The notes beneath the pieces are model-generated. The model worked only from the letters and a program-made list of their open reading frames with translations, was not told where the DNA came from and made no database searches. A DNA stretch of 64,000 bases from Geosiphon pyriformis. Its lineage: Eukaryota; Glomeromycota; Glomeromycetes; Archaeosporales; Geosiphonaceae. A program made the position numbers and the translations under genes. This document shows positions 12,030-24,377 of this stretch, one piece after another; the first letter of the stretch is position 1; each line of letters opens with the position of its first letter. The stretch spans positions 428,786 through 492,785 of the forward strand of contig JAAOMT010000664.1 of assembly GCA_016748015.1 (NCBI GenBank), in the 5' to 3' direction.

Positions 12030-12690
12030 TTAATATTGAGCTTTATCGAAATTTAACTCTGTTAATTTCTCTTTTTGAAGTATTTCCTGAATTTCATTTT
12101 CGAGAATTACTTGTGTTATTTGAGTCTGTAATTCTTCAAATTGAGTGTTGATGATCTTTCCTAATTGATTACTGGTAATTGTATCTATTGCTTTGTTGAG
12201 TAAAATTTCTGGTTGATCTTGAAATGCTGTGTGTATTCGGTATATGGCTCAGGCCTGTGTGAATAAGTTGTTTTTTTTCACAAAATGTTCTAATTGTTGT
12301 AGTATTTTTGTGTCAAATAATTACTTTGTTTTATTCATATATAAATTCTGGATATTTACATGTTGTCCCAAGTAAAAATAACAATAGTTTCTTGGAAATT
12401 GTTGTATCTACCAATTCCAAGTTTCTTTAGTCAACTTTTGATATAGTGACTCTTTTGTCAACTCTTTTATTGCTAATTTTACTTTTGCAATGATTTTGTT
12501 AATGGTATTTTCTGTTTTCTTCTGTGTTCTATGTGGTGATGTTTTTCTAGTGTCTTGATATCAGATGGTTTGTTGATTAATTGTAATTTCTATTTCTTGG
12601 TGTTGAATCAATTGAAAGAGTTGTTGTGCTAGTGAGTAGATGTTGTTTGTAATTTCCATTTTTCTGATATTTCTTGTCGCATCTACTATG
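12030..12690 (-). pseudogene. Array B copy 1: extra 3' ORF downstream of integrase
   Basis: A reading frame of about 220 codons between integrase and the purine tract. It begins near IRKMEITNNIYSLAQQLF (about 12660) and ends KAQY just before AAAAGGAGAG. Blocks include EITINQQTI, TENTINKI, YCYFYLGQHVNIQNLY, LEHFV and TQVILENEIQEIL. No transmembrane segment or signal peptide is evident, so it is not an envelope gene. It is Gln/Ile/Lys rich and largely helical in appearance. The ORF occurs at the same place in copy 2 and in element C, with C-terminal remnants in A and C'. Stops (TGA, TAA) interrupt it here. Function unknown. Confidence 0.7.
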
Positions 12691-13900
12691 TCTTTATATA
12701 TTCTTTTGATGGATTAATTTAATGTGTTGTTGTCAATAATGATAATTGGTTCCAGATCTTGTGGAATCTCCTCTGGTTAGACTAGTATCTTCTGTACTTC
12801 TAATTGTAGAATATTACTGGTGGATAGTGGTGTAATGTTGTGGTATGATTTCAGTTAATCTCCATGTGCTGCTTTGGTTAAGATTTTATTATCCAGTTTT
12901 AATTTATAAGCTCCATTCTCTAGAATTTCTTCTATGTAAAATGGTCTATTCCATTTGGAGTTGAATTTTCCACTCCATTGTTTTTCTGCTTTGGTACAAT
13001 GTAAGAGTACTTTGTCTTCAATCTTGAATTCAATTGGTTTGTCTGGTAGTTAATTATTATGTCTTTCTTTTTGTTTCTCTTGTGACTTTTGTATGTTATC
13101 AGCTGCTCTTCTTCATTTATTTTCCAATGTTTCTATTAAGTTATATGTTTTTCTTAACAATGTTTCTTGGAAATTCTTTTTTGTTATTGGTTCAGTTGGA
13201 TATGTGTTAATCTCTATCTCAACTGGTAATGTTGCTGTTCTATTGTATATCAATTCAAATGGTGTTGCTTGTGTGGTGTCTTGCTTCATTGTCCAATAAG
13301 CAAATAATATTAATAGTATGGACAAATCCCATTCATCCTGGTTTTTTTGGCTGAGTTTTGCTATTGCTTCACACAATGTTCTATTAAATCTTTCAACTAA
13401 TCTATTGGTTTGTAGATGGTATGGTGATGATAGTGGTCTCTTAATTCCGAATCTTTGGCTTAGTTCTGCTAATGTTCTATTCACAAAATGGGTTTCTTGG
13501 TCTGATAATAGTTTTTTTGGACATCTATGTCGACAAATCAGATCTTGATAGATGAATTCAGCAACGGATTCTGCATCCACTCTTTGAATTGCTTTGGCTT
13601 CTGGTCATTTAGTAAAATAATCCATGGTTATTGCAATATATCTGTTGCCTCTGCTAGTAATTGTCAATGGTTCAACTAAATCAATTCCAATACAGTCAAA
13701 TAGTTGTCTCACTTTGATTGGTCTTAATGGTTTGCTGGGTCTTGTTCCCCCTCTTTTTTGACAAGCATCACAATTTTGCACATATTGGATGATGTCTGAA
13801 TACATTGATGGCCAATAGTATTTCTTTCTGGTTCTTTCCATGGTTGCTTCTTTATAAAAATATCCTGCAGTTGAATCTGAATGTATGTTGAACAGTATTG
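12691..13900 (-). pseudogene. Array B copy 1 integrase, broken
   Basis: Integrase of a Ty3/gypsy element, which inserts the cDNA. Reading in minus sense: the zinc-binding region MERTRKKYYWPSMYSDIIQY ending NCDACQKRGG (13725-13841), the core with first Asp in CIGIDLVEPLTI (about 13675), second Asp in LLSDQETHFV (about 13490), Glu in RLVERFNRTLC (about 13395), and a C-terminal region with the FKIEDKVLLHC and GKF blocks (about 13030-12960). D, D and E are all present. Stops occur between YFTK and the next block (TGA where Trp is expected, about 13605), and again further downstream. Not functional as a whole. Confidence 0.85.
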
Positions 13901-14157
13901 TCTTCTTTTCTGGTTCTGTAATTATTCTGGTTGGTTGATCTGCATCTTTTCTATTTTTCTAATAAAGTATATTTTGGTGAGTGATAAAATATTTGGATTG
14001 TTGTTTGATCCTCTTTTGTTCTGGTTGAGATAATTTCTTTTTGAACTGTTGAGTATCTATATAATGTTAAAGTTGTTGATATTTTTGTGTGTTCATCTTT
14101 TGTTATATTTTCGTGAGTATTGTTTTGGTTTTGTTATATTTTTGGGTTAAAATGTTC

Positions 14158-15540
14158 TTAGATTTGTCTCATTTGTGACAAACTGGCAGCATTTCCATTG
14201 TCTTTTCCTTTTTTATAATGTATGATATAAGTATATGTTAAAAGAGCCATTTTCCATCTTGACTGTCTTCTGTCTCCAAATTCTTGTTTTTGAAGTGATG
14301 TCAATCCTTTATGATCTGTATATATCTCAAACTTTTGGCTCAAGTATTTTTTCCATTTCATAACTGCCCAATAGATTGCTAGATGTTCTAATTCTGGTAT
14401 TTCATAGTTCTTTTCAGCTGGAGTCAAATCTCAGCTGGCATATGTGACTGGATGTTTTCTTCCATCCAATCCTTTCTGAGATAGTACTGCTCCCAATGCT
14501 TGACCTGATGTATCAGTGGTGATAATGAATAGTTTACTATGATCTGGATAGATCAATATTAGAGCTTGAATAAGCTTTCTTCTTAAGATGTTAAATGCTT
14601 CTTACTGGGTTTCAGTCCATTCATATTTTGCATTTTTGGTTTGAAGATCATTGAGTGGTTGTGCTATTTTTGAAAAGTTCTTTATAAAGCATCTATAATA
14701 GCTCGTGAATTCCAAGAATAATTTCAGCTCAGTTATGTTGGTTGGTATTGAAAAGTTCTTTACTATCTCTATTTTCTCTGGATCTGTTTTTATGCCATCT
14801 TTGCTAACTATGTGTTCCAAGAATTTTAGTTCTGTTTTGCCAAAAAAAACATTTTGTTATATTCAATTTTAATCCTATTCATCATAGTCTTTCAAACACT
14901 TGTTGGAGATGACATAGATGGTTATCAAATGTTTTTGAGAACACATTGGTATTATCCAAATATACAACTACTGATTTCTACAATAAGCCAGTATACACGA
15001 TTTCCATTAGCCATTGGAATGTAGCTGGAGCATTGGTTAAGCCGAATGGCATAACTTCAAACTCAAAGTTTCTCTCTTTTGTGGTGAATGCCATTTTTTC
15101 TTTGTTGGCTGGATCCATGGCTACTTGTCAATAATCACTATTTAAGTCTAATGTTGAGAACCATTTGTTTCTACCAAAAGTGTTGAATAGTTTTTGTATC
15201 TATGGAGTTGGATAGTTGTTTCCATGAGTTACACTATTGAGTTTCCTGTAGTTTACACAAAATTGGATTTTTCCATTTTTCTTATGGATAAGTACTACTG
15301 GTAACAACCATGGGCTTATTGATGGCTGAATTAATCCATTGTCAAGCATTCGGTTGATCTTTTAACAGATGATTTCATGGCTGGTTGGTGGTATTCTATA
15401 TGCTTGCTGTTTGATTGGCATTGCATCTCCAGTCTTAATCTGATGCTGGATAATATCAGTTCTGCCAAATTCGTTTTTACTGGTGAAGATGTCATTGAAA
15501 TTATTGAGTAACATCTTTAGTTGCATCTGTTAAAGTGGGT
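14158..15540 (-). pseudogene. Array B copy 1 reverse transcriptase and RNase H, catalytically dead
   Basis: RT and RNase H of a gypsy pol. In minus sense: the FCVNYRKLNS block near 15260, TLDLNSDY followed by a stop near 15150 (sister copy D reads TLDLDSGYW), FEVMPFGLTNAPATFQ near 15060, and the catalytic box Y-L-D-N at 14951-14962, where copies C and D have Y-L-D-D. Thumb blocks FLEFTSYYRCFIKNFSKIAQ follow at about 14700. RNase H follows with PELEHLAIYWAVMKWKKYLS and IYTDHKGLTSLQ (14280-14400). The box change and the changes in the TLDLDSGYW block are G-to-A in sense. Confidence 0.87.
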
Positions 15541-15598
15541 CTAGATTTCTCATGTTCATCTGTTCCAATTGTTCTGGCTGTAACAGATAACATTTGTT

Positions 15599-16384
15599 TC
15601 ATCCATAGATGATTTGTGATGTAATATCCACATATTTACAAAGCTGTGGAAAATCTGGAATGCTGCTTGGTGCTTGATCTTCAATTTCTATGGTTAAATA
15701 TCCAAGAGTGGTTCCTTCTGGTATCTCTACAACATTTTCAGTGTTGTTGTAGATGAGAATTTTGATATAGTTATGGCTCTTGGCTGGTATGTGTAGATTG
15801 ATAAGTCCAATTTCTCTTGATTCACAAAGGGTTGCTTCTGCTTTAAAAATCTGTTCTTGCTCCTTTTCTCTCTTTTTTATTGCTAACATGTATTGGCTAT
15901 ATGATGGAATGGAAATTGTTTGACCAGTTGAGATAATTTTTCCTTGGCCAATAATTTCTTCCTCCACTATATTGACTGGTACATCTATTCTATCTATTAA
16001 TCCAAATTCCTGTATCTCTCTTGCTGTTATCCCTAATTCTTTCCTATTTCCCACTGAAACTAATTGAGCAATTTTCACCAGAGGTAGGAATATTGCCTGT
16101 GCTATCTTTTTATTTGGCTCTATAACATAGGCCTTTTCTGAATCATTTTGTAGCATAGCAATGATATTTCCTACATATTCTGCATCAATTATTCCTTTTC
16201 TAATGTTTATTCCCTTTTTTGCTAAACTATTCCTAGATGCTAATTGAACCATTGTTGTTGTTGGAATTTCCAGTGCTATTTTCAGATCAATGCAAGTGCA
16301 CAAATGAGGTTCTAATTTGATGGCATTCTTTCCTGGATATCTCAGATCAAATCCTGCATTAGTATCATGTGCACATTTTGGCAT
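15599..16384 (-). pseudogene. Array B copy 1 dUTPase domain plus beta-rich linker
   Basis: A 261-codon uninterrupted stretch. Residues 1-140 match a trimeric dUTPase: motif 1 HDTNAGFDLRYPG, motif 2 ASRNSLAKKG, motif 3 GIIDAEYVGNIIAM with the catalytic Asp and the Tyr, motif 4 PNKKIAQAIF, and a weak motif 5 EFGLIDRIDVPVN. The enzyme hydrolyses dUTP to dUMP, limiting uracil in cDNA. Residues 140-261 (INLHIPAKSHNYIKI, IPEGTTLGYL) look like the beta linker found before RT in many gypsy elements. It sits between the acidic linker and RT in the same polyprotein order in copies C and D. It is the best-preserved piece of copy 1, but the surrounding frame is broken. Confidence 0.85.
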
Positions 16385-16408
16385 GATACCTTTATTATTA
16401 TTACTGAA

Positions 16409-17440
16409 CTATTTTAGTTCTTGCTCTTTGGTAAGGTCAGAGAGTGCGATATATTGTTCATAGTTTGAATCAGAGTTTGAATCTGAGTTGGAATCATTGT
16501 CATAGCCATTTTGAACAGAGCTGGAACTGTTATTTTCATTATTGTCATTGTTGGAGTTTGAATCAGGATTGGAACTCGATTCTGATTCTGATGCACAGCT
16601 GTTGATTGGTTCTTCTTCTTCGGGGATCGTGTAGATCATGTGTGGTGGTAGATTGTAGATAAGGTCACAATTATCACAGAATTGGAAGTCATATAGAATC
16701 AAACAGTAGTCACATAATCTGGTATTGATTTCTTCCAAGCGTTGCTCTTGCTCTTCTCTCGTGAGTGCTAGATTTTAATAGTGTTTATGAAATTCTTCTG
16801 GGCTGTTTTCTAAGTTGATAAAGACATCTAGATTGAGAACCAAAACAATGTCTGTTGGTTCTGAAGAGTTATTCTTGATCTTCAGAATTTCACTGGGTGA
16901 AGTGCCTTCTATTTTGGCATTGGCCATTTGCCAGATCTCGTCTTCGTTGTGTGGATAGCCATCTAGGCAGGATATAGCTTGGTGCCATGCTGCTGTAATG
17001 GGTGTACCACGACCCATCCAGTTGCTGATGAGGATCGTGTATTGGCACAAAGTGTCACATGTTCCTCCTCGACCAGGAATGTCGTTCCATATTCCTTTGT
17101 TAAGTAATTGTTCGCCACAAGTGAAACATGGTTTGTTGTCCCACTTGTCTTATCTTTTTGGGTAGCCATATCATTCCCTATGGCAGGGCTTGCAATAGTA
17201 ATGGGTTCGTGTCCAGTAGTCTTTGTCTGGTGCTACCCAAGCTCCCATTGAGGACAGTTTCTTTCTACAGTCCTTGCATTTGAGAGATATATATGATGGC
17301 TCTTTTATTGGTTTATGTGAGTATTTTCTTTCCCAGCCACTAGTTATTTTTTCTGCAGTGGTGGTTTCTTCAGATATGTTTTCTTCCCTTCCTTTCCCTT
17401 TTTTTTTGTTTTTTTCTTTCCAATCTAGAATTGGTGGCAT
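16409..17440 (-). pseudogene. Array B copy 1 Cys-rich (zinc-ribbon-like) module and acidic linker
   Basis: This lies between protease and dUTPase. In minus sense the first part (17440-17171) is Lys-rich and then has LKCKDCRKKLSS and HYYCKPCHRE; the next has KPCFTCGEQLLNKGIWND (near 17110) and GGTCDTLCQY (near 17045); a third pair is LCDYCLI and FCDNCDLIYN (16720-16655). This makes three pairs of C-x(2-3)-C knuckles. Then comes a Ser/Asp/Asn-rich acidic run (about 16610-16460). I do not recognise the module; paired Cys suggests zinc binding. Frame changes and stops (for example near 17170 and 16776) break it here. The same Cys spacing recurs in C and D. Confidence 0.7.
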
Positions 17441-17640
17441 CTTGCTCTGGTTGTTGTCAGTTCAAGCATCGATGGTGGCTTCTCAGATAGGTTCTTCTCT
17501 TTGTTTTTTTTTTCTGTTGTCGTTGTTTTTCCAGATAAGTATTGATAGCAGTTTGTTGTGATTGACATTGGCCCATGAGACTTGGTATGCTTCCCAGGTG
17601 AGTTTCGTTTTTTCTTCCTCAAATTCAATAAGTGGTGTTA

Positions 17641-18193
17641 ATGGCATGGTAATGGGCTTAAAGTGGTCACATATGACTGGTACCCATGTGTGTTGGCTGT
17701 TCTGGCTAAGCTGGAGCTCTTGGGTGTTCTAATCTAAGGTCACATTGGTTTTGGACAACCAGTCATTCCCAATGAGTGCTTGGTATTGAGTGGCTTCCAT
17801 AACGAGTACTTTAATTGGTACTATGATGTCATTGACTTCTATGGGGAAATCATCAATCTTTCCAATAGATGTTTTGGTCACTTTATCAGCTATAATAATC
17901 CTGGTGCTGGCAGTATGATCAACTTGGCAATCTAATTGATCCATGAGTTGTTTTGTGATGATACTGCCAGCTAATCCACTATCTAGGATCAGTTTGATGG
18001 AGTAATCATCAACTTTTGCATCAATGTACATTGTGGTGATGGGTTTCTTCTCAAGTATTGCTCTATTGAACAAAGGTGGGTTGATGGTTTCCTCCAATTT
18101 GAAAGAAAAGATGGCTGCAAGAGATTTGTTTTTGGTGATCATTGCTGGTGGAATATTGTTGATGAGTGTTGTTTGGGGTGGGTTGGATTCCAA
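17641..18193 (-). pseudogene. Array B copy 1 retropepsin
   Basis: Aspartic protease of the polyprotein. In minus sense, 18193-17729 is open: LAAIFSFKLEETINPPLF, then the catalytic block LILDSGLAGSIITKQLMDQ (about 17995-17935), IIIADKVTKTSIGKIDDF, VPIKVLVMEATQYQALIGN and DWLSKT. The Asp-Ser-Gly triad is kept; the following Ser of DSGSAG is Leu. A stop in the WTTQEL-equivalent tail (near 17730) cuts it from downstream pol. Confidence 0.85.
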
Positions 18194-18286
18194 GTTGTTG
18201 GTGGTGGCATCTTTTGAGATAACCAGAAGACTTAAATAGTTCTGGAAATTCGGGTTTTGGGTGGAACCAGTACTCGGATTCTGCTG

Positions 18287-20436
18287 TCAAGAGCCTGATG
18301 ATTGGTAAGAGAAGCTGGGGATCAGTTGATGAACAACCATCGCTGATCTCCAGTTTTGAGTGATTCTAAGTCTTAGGTTTCCTGATGTCATTTGAGTGGA
18401 GTTTTGGAGTGGTGTTTGAATTGGTTGTTGGGGCTGATAAATTATTTGGGGCTGCAGCTGATAAATTACTAGTGATTGTGGTTGATAAATTGGAGGTTGA
18501 TATACTGGCAATTAATAGATTGGTTGCTGCATTATTGGCAGATAATTGGTTTGATATTGGCCTTGATTTGGGTAGTGATTCTGAATCTGAAATCTGTGAT
18601 TGGGGTTTTGATATTGATTTTCCGATTGTGGATTGTTGCTATAAAATTGACAGTCGGCTTTAATGTGACCTTGTTTACTACAGTTGTGACAAACACGTGT
18701 TTTTGGCTGCCACGGCTGATTGGGTAATAATAATAATGATGATGTTGATGAATGCGGCTAATTTTGGAAACAATTTGTGTTTCCTGAATTATTGCTTTGT
18801 TGTGGTGGTTGATAGATTGCACAATTGTCAGCTAAGTATTCCTCTAGTTTCTGATTGATTGTATTACTGAATTGTTTCAGTTTGGAATCCAAGTCAGATG
18901 ATCTGTTCATCACTAAATTTACATCTTGGGCGTGGTTGGCTTCTAGCTTAGCTGCTTCAAAATCTCTGGCATGGGTGATGGCAGTTGAGAGGTTAACTGG
19001 ATGTATTGGATGTACTCACTGAAGAATACTACTGCACAATCTTCTGATGAACTGGTTCAAGATCTGTGGTGCTGTAAAGTAATCAGCTTGAATTGTCTGA
19101 ATTTGGCACAGATTTCTATAGAAGCATCCAAGTAAGTGGTAACTGCTTTTGTATCTCCTTGTTTGATGATAGTGAATATGTTAGTCAAGCAATTAATACT
19201 ATTGTTATTACTAAAGTATCTCAAGAATTCTGTTTTGAACTCATTGAAGGTTTGTGGTTTGGCGGCTAGGCTTTGATATCACAAGTTGGTGGTATCTTTG
19301 AGAAAATAAAGAATTGTTTAAAGGGCTCTACCGTTGTTCTATCCATTGGCTACTATGGCTTTTTTAATATTGTTGAGCCATATTTGGGCGTTGTTTTCTT
19401 TGCCAGTAAAATTGTCAAGTTTTGCAATTGGTGCATAGGCTATTGGATCTAAGTTGGGTTGTTGTGGTAGTAGTTGAAGTGGTTGTTGTTGCATGGGTTG
19501 TTGGGATGGTAGTTGAAATGGTGGTTGTATGGGTTTGGCTATTGGATTAATTAGTGGTTAATTGATAACAATTACTGGAGGTAAGTTTTATTGATTTATT
19601 AAATCGGGGTTTCGATTATTCTAAATTGGTGATATTGAAATGTTCAAAGTTTTGATTTCCAGATTTTCTGGGTTTAAATTTTGCTGGGTTTGAAGATTTG
19701 GAGTTTCAAATTCTGGGTTTTCAGCAATCAGGTTCTGGTAAGTGAATTCTTGATCTTCAGCTTCTTCTTCTTCCTTTTTTTCTGATTCTGTTACTTTTTA
19801 TGGATCAGAAATTCCGAAATCTGGGGGAGGTGGTGGCAATCAGAGTCTTAATGGCGTTAATAATCACGAGTTAAATCCTTCAAAATATGCGCCATATGGT
19901 TCTAATAACTCTGCTTTTCTTTGTTTACTTTAGAATGGGAATCATCCAAATGCTGATGTCATGTTTAATGTGGCTGTATCAGTAGATGTAATATTAATGG
20001 TGCTTCTGGGTGTATAGTGGTATGATGGATTAGTTGGGGACTCAATTCTTGTTTTCTTTCAAGTAGATGGTTGTATTTTTTTGAGTATTACTGCTGGTGT
20101 TTGCAGTTTTCTTTTGCCTTTGCTTGCGTAAGTAATGGGGTATCTTTGCTGTGTGTGGTGTTCAATTTCTTTGTTGATTTTCATGATGATAGAGGCAAAA
20201 TTGTGATTTGTTGGCAGGCTGGTATTTTGAAGTAATTTACTGTAAAAGGCTTCTTTTGCCAATTCAATATTTACTGGTGTTTCTAACAAATAGACAATTT
20301 TTTTATTGATGTAGAAATTGAAAGCTGATTCCATTGATATGTGGTTGTAATTTAATCCCAAATGTTGACAGTAGTGTTGAAATAAAAATTTCGCGAATTC
20401 TAGATGGTTTGCTCCTATGTTTTCTGATTCTGCCAC
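18287..20436 (-). pseudogene. Array B copy 1 gag
   Basis: Gag region in minus sense. It starts at a conserved GTG-GCA-GAA (20436) with no ATG. The N-terminal part has FLFQHYCQHLGLNYNHISME, YLLETPVNIEL and HHTQQRYPITY; a stop where Trp is expected ends the first stretch at 20059. A Pro/Gln-rich region follows (about 19800-19430), then the retrotransposon gag core (about 19420-18860) and a CCHC knuckle read as CHNCSKQGHIKADC (about 18690-18650), then Gln/Tyr-rich IYQPQ repeats (to about 18390). TGA at 19279-19281 stands where element C has TGG, while the nearby Gln codon is intact. Frames change several times. Confidence 0.82.
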
Positions 20437-20477
20437 TTTTAGATTTGTGTTGGTGCTGGTTCTCTGTAGAATTATAT

Positions 20478-20493
20478 CTCACAGGGAGCACCA
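20478..20493 (-). other. Primer binding site of array B copy 1
   Basis: In minus sense TGGTGCTCCCTGTGAG, two bases inside the LTR end at 20496. It is identical to the site in element C and complementary to a tRNA 3' end with acceptor strand AGGGAGC, then A and CCA. Confidence 0.7.
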
Positions 20494-20495
20494 AA

Positions 20496-21369
20496 TGTTA
20501 CAGATGACTATTTCTGGTGTTGGATTAGATAACAAACCCATAACTTGGTGCTCAAATCTAGTTGCAGTTGATAGTGATCTGAAGGTTTATGTTTGACAGG
20601 TTTGTATCCAAAAGGTTTGGTTGAGTTCTTTGTATAATGAACAGAGATTCAATGGTAATAGTTTTATCTGTAGCTTCCCGAAACCACAGTTTTGTCAATT
20701 TTTTTCTCAGCTTGATGGCCAGTATTTCTCCTGGTAAGCTATCCTCAATCGAGTGTTCTACCCTTATTTTTGGGTCTTTTACCAGTTATGTTTATCCTAA
20801 AATCAGTACTCCATGTGTTAATCCTCAATAGAGTTAGTAAACAACAATAAAATCAAAGCAAGAAATAAAGAAAAAAAAAAAAATAAAAAAAAAAAAAAAA
20901 AAAATAAGCCAAGGCAATTTACAAGTTAGTATTCCGTCAATAGCCATGATTAAGAGCTATTGTTCTAGTGTGGTTAAGTATCAATTATTATCAACATGAA
21001 GTGTTGATAGTGGCAGTAGGTTTGAGATAACAAACAGTTATTTATTTGTGGTTTGGAAAGTTGTCTAGATGAAATATAAACTGAAAGGTCTGTCTTTTTA
21101 GCTTTTAATCCTACTGCTATATATACATAATTGAGATTCCTCAATTCCTTAATTCTTCACAACAGGAATCTTGGAATTCCTGGAATCCTGCAATTCTTTT
21201 GAGAGGAATCCTGGAATTCTGGAATTCTGCAATTCTTTGTAAGAATCCTGTAATTCCTGGAATTCTACAATTCCTAAGAGAAATTCTGGAATTCCACATT
21301 TTACTACGTCTACTTCTGATTGGTTAATAACTATGCTAATATATATTCCCTATATTTCTATGAGTAACA
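20496..21369 (-). repeat. Array B middle LTR, shared by the two copies
   Basis: 874 bp. It serves as 5' LTR of copy 1 (PBS adjacent at 20493) and as 3' LTR of copy 2 (purine tract adjacent at 21370-21395). It has the same array, TATA-like box and hairpin pair as the other LTRs. An A-rich run at about 20868-20904 interrupts the usual GAAATAAAG repeats. Confidence 0.85.
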
Positions 21370-21381
21370 TTATTTCCTTTT

Positions 21382-22060
21382 TTTAATATTAAGCTCTGTC
21401 GAAATCTAACTTTGTTAATTCCTTTTCTTGAAGTATTTTCTGAATTTCATTTTTGAGAATTACTTGTGTTATTTAAGTCTATAATTCTTTAAATTAAGCA
21501 TTGGTGATCTTTCCTAATTAATTACTGGTAACCATATTCATTGCTTTGTTGAGTAAGATTTCTGGTCGATCCTGAAATGCTGTGTATATTTGGTATATGG
21601 CTTGGATCTATGTGGATAAGTTGTTTTTTCTCACAAAATGTTCTAATTGTTGTAGTATTCTTGTGTCGAATAATTGCTTTGTTTTATCTGTATATAGATT
21701 CTAGATATTTATGTGTTGTCCCAAGTAAAAATAACAATAGTTTCTTAGAAATTGTTGTATTCACCAATTCCAAGTTTCTTTAGTCAACTCTTGATATAGT
21801 GACTCTTTTGTCGACTCTTTTATTGCTAATTTTACTTTTGCAATGATTTTGTCAATGGTATTTTTTGTTTTCTTCTGTGTTCTATGTAGTGATGTCTTTC
21901 TAGTGTCTTGATATTGGATGGTTTGTTGATTAATTGTAATTTCTATCTCTTGGTGTTAAATTAATTGAAAGAGTTGTTGTGCTAATAAGTGGATGTTGTC
22001 TGTAATTTCCATTTTTCTGATATTTCTTGTCACGTCTACCATGTCTTTATATATTCTTTT
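21382..22060 (-). pseudogene. Array B copy 2: extra 3' ORF
   Basis: Second copy of the 3' accessory ORF between integrase and the purine tract. In minus sense it has IRKMEITDNIHLLAQQLFQ, EITINQQTIQYQDTRKTSLH, LGQHINI and TQVILKNEIQEIL, ending in a Gln-Tyr-stop like copy 1. It differs from copy 1 by scattered transitions and has its own stops. Function unknown. Confidence 0.65.
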
Positions 22061-22066
22061 GATGAA

Positions 22067-23239
22067 TTAATTTAACGTGTTGTTGTTAATGATGATAATT
22101 GGTTCCAGATCTCGTAGAATCTTCTCTGGTTGGACTAGTATCTTTTGTACTCCTAATTGTGGAATATTACTAGTGGATGGTAGTATGATGTTGTGGTATA
22201 ATTTCAGTCGATTTCCATGTGCTGTTTTGGTTAAGATTTTGTTATCCAGTCTTAATTTGTAAGCTCTATTTCTTAGAATTTCTTCTATGTGAAATGGTCC
22301 ATCCCATTTGGGGTCAAATTTTCCACTCCATTGTTTTTCCACTTTGGTACAATATAAGAGTATTTTGTCTCCAATCTTGAATTCAACTGGTTTGTCTGAT
22401 AGTTGATTATCATGTCTTTCTCTCTGTTTTTCTTGTAACTTTTGTATGTTATCAGCTGCTCTTCTTTGTTTGTTTTCCAATGTTTCCATTAAGTCATATG
22501 TTCTTTTTAACAATGTTTCTTGGAAATTCTCTTCTGTTATTAGTTCAGTTGAATATGTGTTAATCTCTATCTCAACTGGTAATGTTGCTGTTCTACCATA
22601 TATCAATTCAAATAGTATTGCTTGTGTGGTGTCTTGCTTTATTGTCCAATAAGCAAATAATACTGATGATATGAACAAATCTCATTCATCCTGGTTTTCT
22701 TGGCTGAGTTTTGCTATTGCTTTACACAATATTCTATTAAATCTTTCAACTAATCCATTGGTTTGTGGATGGTATGGTGATGATAGTGGTCTCTTAATTC
22801 CGAATCTTTGGCTTAGTTCTGCTAATGTTCTATTCACAAAATGGGTTCTTTGGTTTGATAATAATTTTTTTAGACATCCATGTCGACAAATCAGATCTTG
22901 ATAGATGAATTCAGCAACAGATTCTGCATCTGCTCTTTGAATTGCTTTGGCTTCTGGCCATTTAATAAGATAGTCTATGGCTACTGCAATATATCTGTTG
23001 CCTCTGCTGGTAATTGTCAATGGTCCAACTAAATTGATTCCAATGTGGTCAAATGGTTGTCTTACTTTGATTGGTCTCAATGGTTTGCTGGGTCTTGTTC
23101 CTCCTTTTCTTTGACAAGCATCACAATTTTGCACATATTGGATGATGTCTGGATATATTGATGGCCAATAGTATTTCTTTCTGGTTCTTTCCATGGTTGC
23201 TTCTTTATGAAAATGTCTTGCAGTTGGATCTGAGTGCAT
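22067..23239 (-). pseudogene. Array B copy 2 integrase
   Basis: Integrase in two long open pieces. 23239-22682 has HFHKEATMERTRKKYYWPSI and NCDACQRKGGTRPS (zinc region), IGINLVGPLTI (first catalytic Asp changed to Asn), LLSNQRTHFVNRTL (second Asp also Asn) and NGLVERFNRILC (Glu kept). 22678-22067 has the C-terminal region with SDKPVEFKIGDKILLY and KWDGPFHIEEIL, an SH3-like end typical of gypsy integrases. Two of the three catalytic acids are lost by G-to-A changes. One stop (TGA where copy 1 has Trp in DEWDLS) separates the two pieces. Confidence 0.85.
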
Positions 23240-23519
23240 ATTGAACAGTATTGTCTTCTTTTCTGGTTCTGTAATTACTCTGGTTGGTTGATCTGTATCT
23301 TTTCTATTTTTCTGATAAGTATATTTTAGTGAGTGATAAAATATTTGGGTTGTTGTTTGATCTTCTTTTGTTCCAGTTGAGATAATTTCTCCTTGAACTG
23401 TTGAGTATCTATATAATGTTAAAGTTGTTGATATTTTTGTGTGTTCATCTTTTGTTATATTTTCGTGAGTATTGTTTTGGTTTTGTTATATTTTTGGGTT
23501 GAAATGTTCTTAGATTTGT

Positions 23520-24290
23520 CTCATTCGCAACAAACTGTTAGCATTTCCATTGTCTTTTCTCTTTTTATAATGTATGGTATAAGTATATGTCAAAAGAGCC
23601 ATTTTCTATCTTGACTGTCTTCTGTCTCCAAATTCTTGTTTTTGGAGTGATGTCAATCTTTTATGATCTGTGTACACCTTAAACTTTTGGCTCAAGTATT
23701 TTTTCCATTTCATAACTGCCCAATAGATTGCTAGATGTTCTAATTCTGGTGTTTTATAATTTTTTTTGGCTGAAGTCAAACCTTGGCTGACATATGCAAC
23801 TGGATGTTCTCTTCCATCCAATCCTCTCTGAGATAGTACTGCTCCCAATGCTTGACTTGATGCATCAGTAGTGATAATAAATGGTTTATTATGATCTGAA
23901 TAGATCAATACTGGAGCTTGAATAAGCTTTTTTCTTAAGATGTCAAATGCTTCTTGCTGGGTTTCAGTCTATTCATACTTTGCATTTTTGGTTTGAAGAT
24001 CATTGAGTGGTTGTGTTATCTTTGAAAAGTTTTTTATGAAGCGTCTATAATATCTCACAAATCCCAAGAATAATTTCAGCTCGGTTATGTTGGTTGGTAT
24101 TGGAAAGTTTTTTACTATCTCTATTTTCTCCAGATCTGTTTTTATGCCATCTTTGCTAACTATGTGTCCCAAGAATTTTAGTTCTGTTTTGCCAAAAAAA
24201 CACTTTGTTGTATTCAATTTTAATTCTGCTTGTTGTAGTTTTTTGAATACTTGTTGGAGATGACTTAGATGATCATCAAATGTTTTTGAG
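23520..24290 (-). pseudogene. Array B copy 2 RNase H and start of RT, cut by the gap
   Basis: In minus sense: the RT thumb (FFGKTELKFLGHIVSKDGIK, FLGFVRYYRRFIKNFSKI) at about 24200-24030, then the RNase H start ITTDASSQALGAVLSQRGLD (about 23890-23830), PELEHLAIYWAVMKWKKYLS and VYTDHKRLTSLQKQ. A stop follows QSR at 23606 where Trp is expected. The RT catalytic part lies in or beyond the N gap. Confidence 0.82.
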
Positions 24291-24310
24291 NNNNNNNNNN
24301 NNNNNNNNNN
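24291..24310. other. Assembly gap (20 N) next to a long A run
   Basis: Twenty Ns followed by about 65 A residues (24311-24375) that belong to the A-rich part of an LTR. The sequence before the gap is RT coding and after it is LTR, so several kb of array B copy 2 are missing or collapsed. Confidence 0.97.

Positions 24311-24377
<67 letters not shown>

Noticed and set aside
13318-13548. Plus-strand frames inside array B (also near 22446, 22671, 18385)
   Set aside because: Antisense shadows of integrase and gag on the minus strand.
20478-20493. tRNA gene 3' end
   Set aside because: Only the 3' complement is present, at the LTR border; it is a primer binding site.
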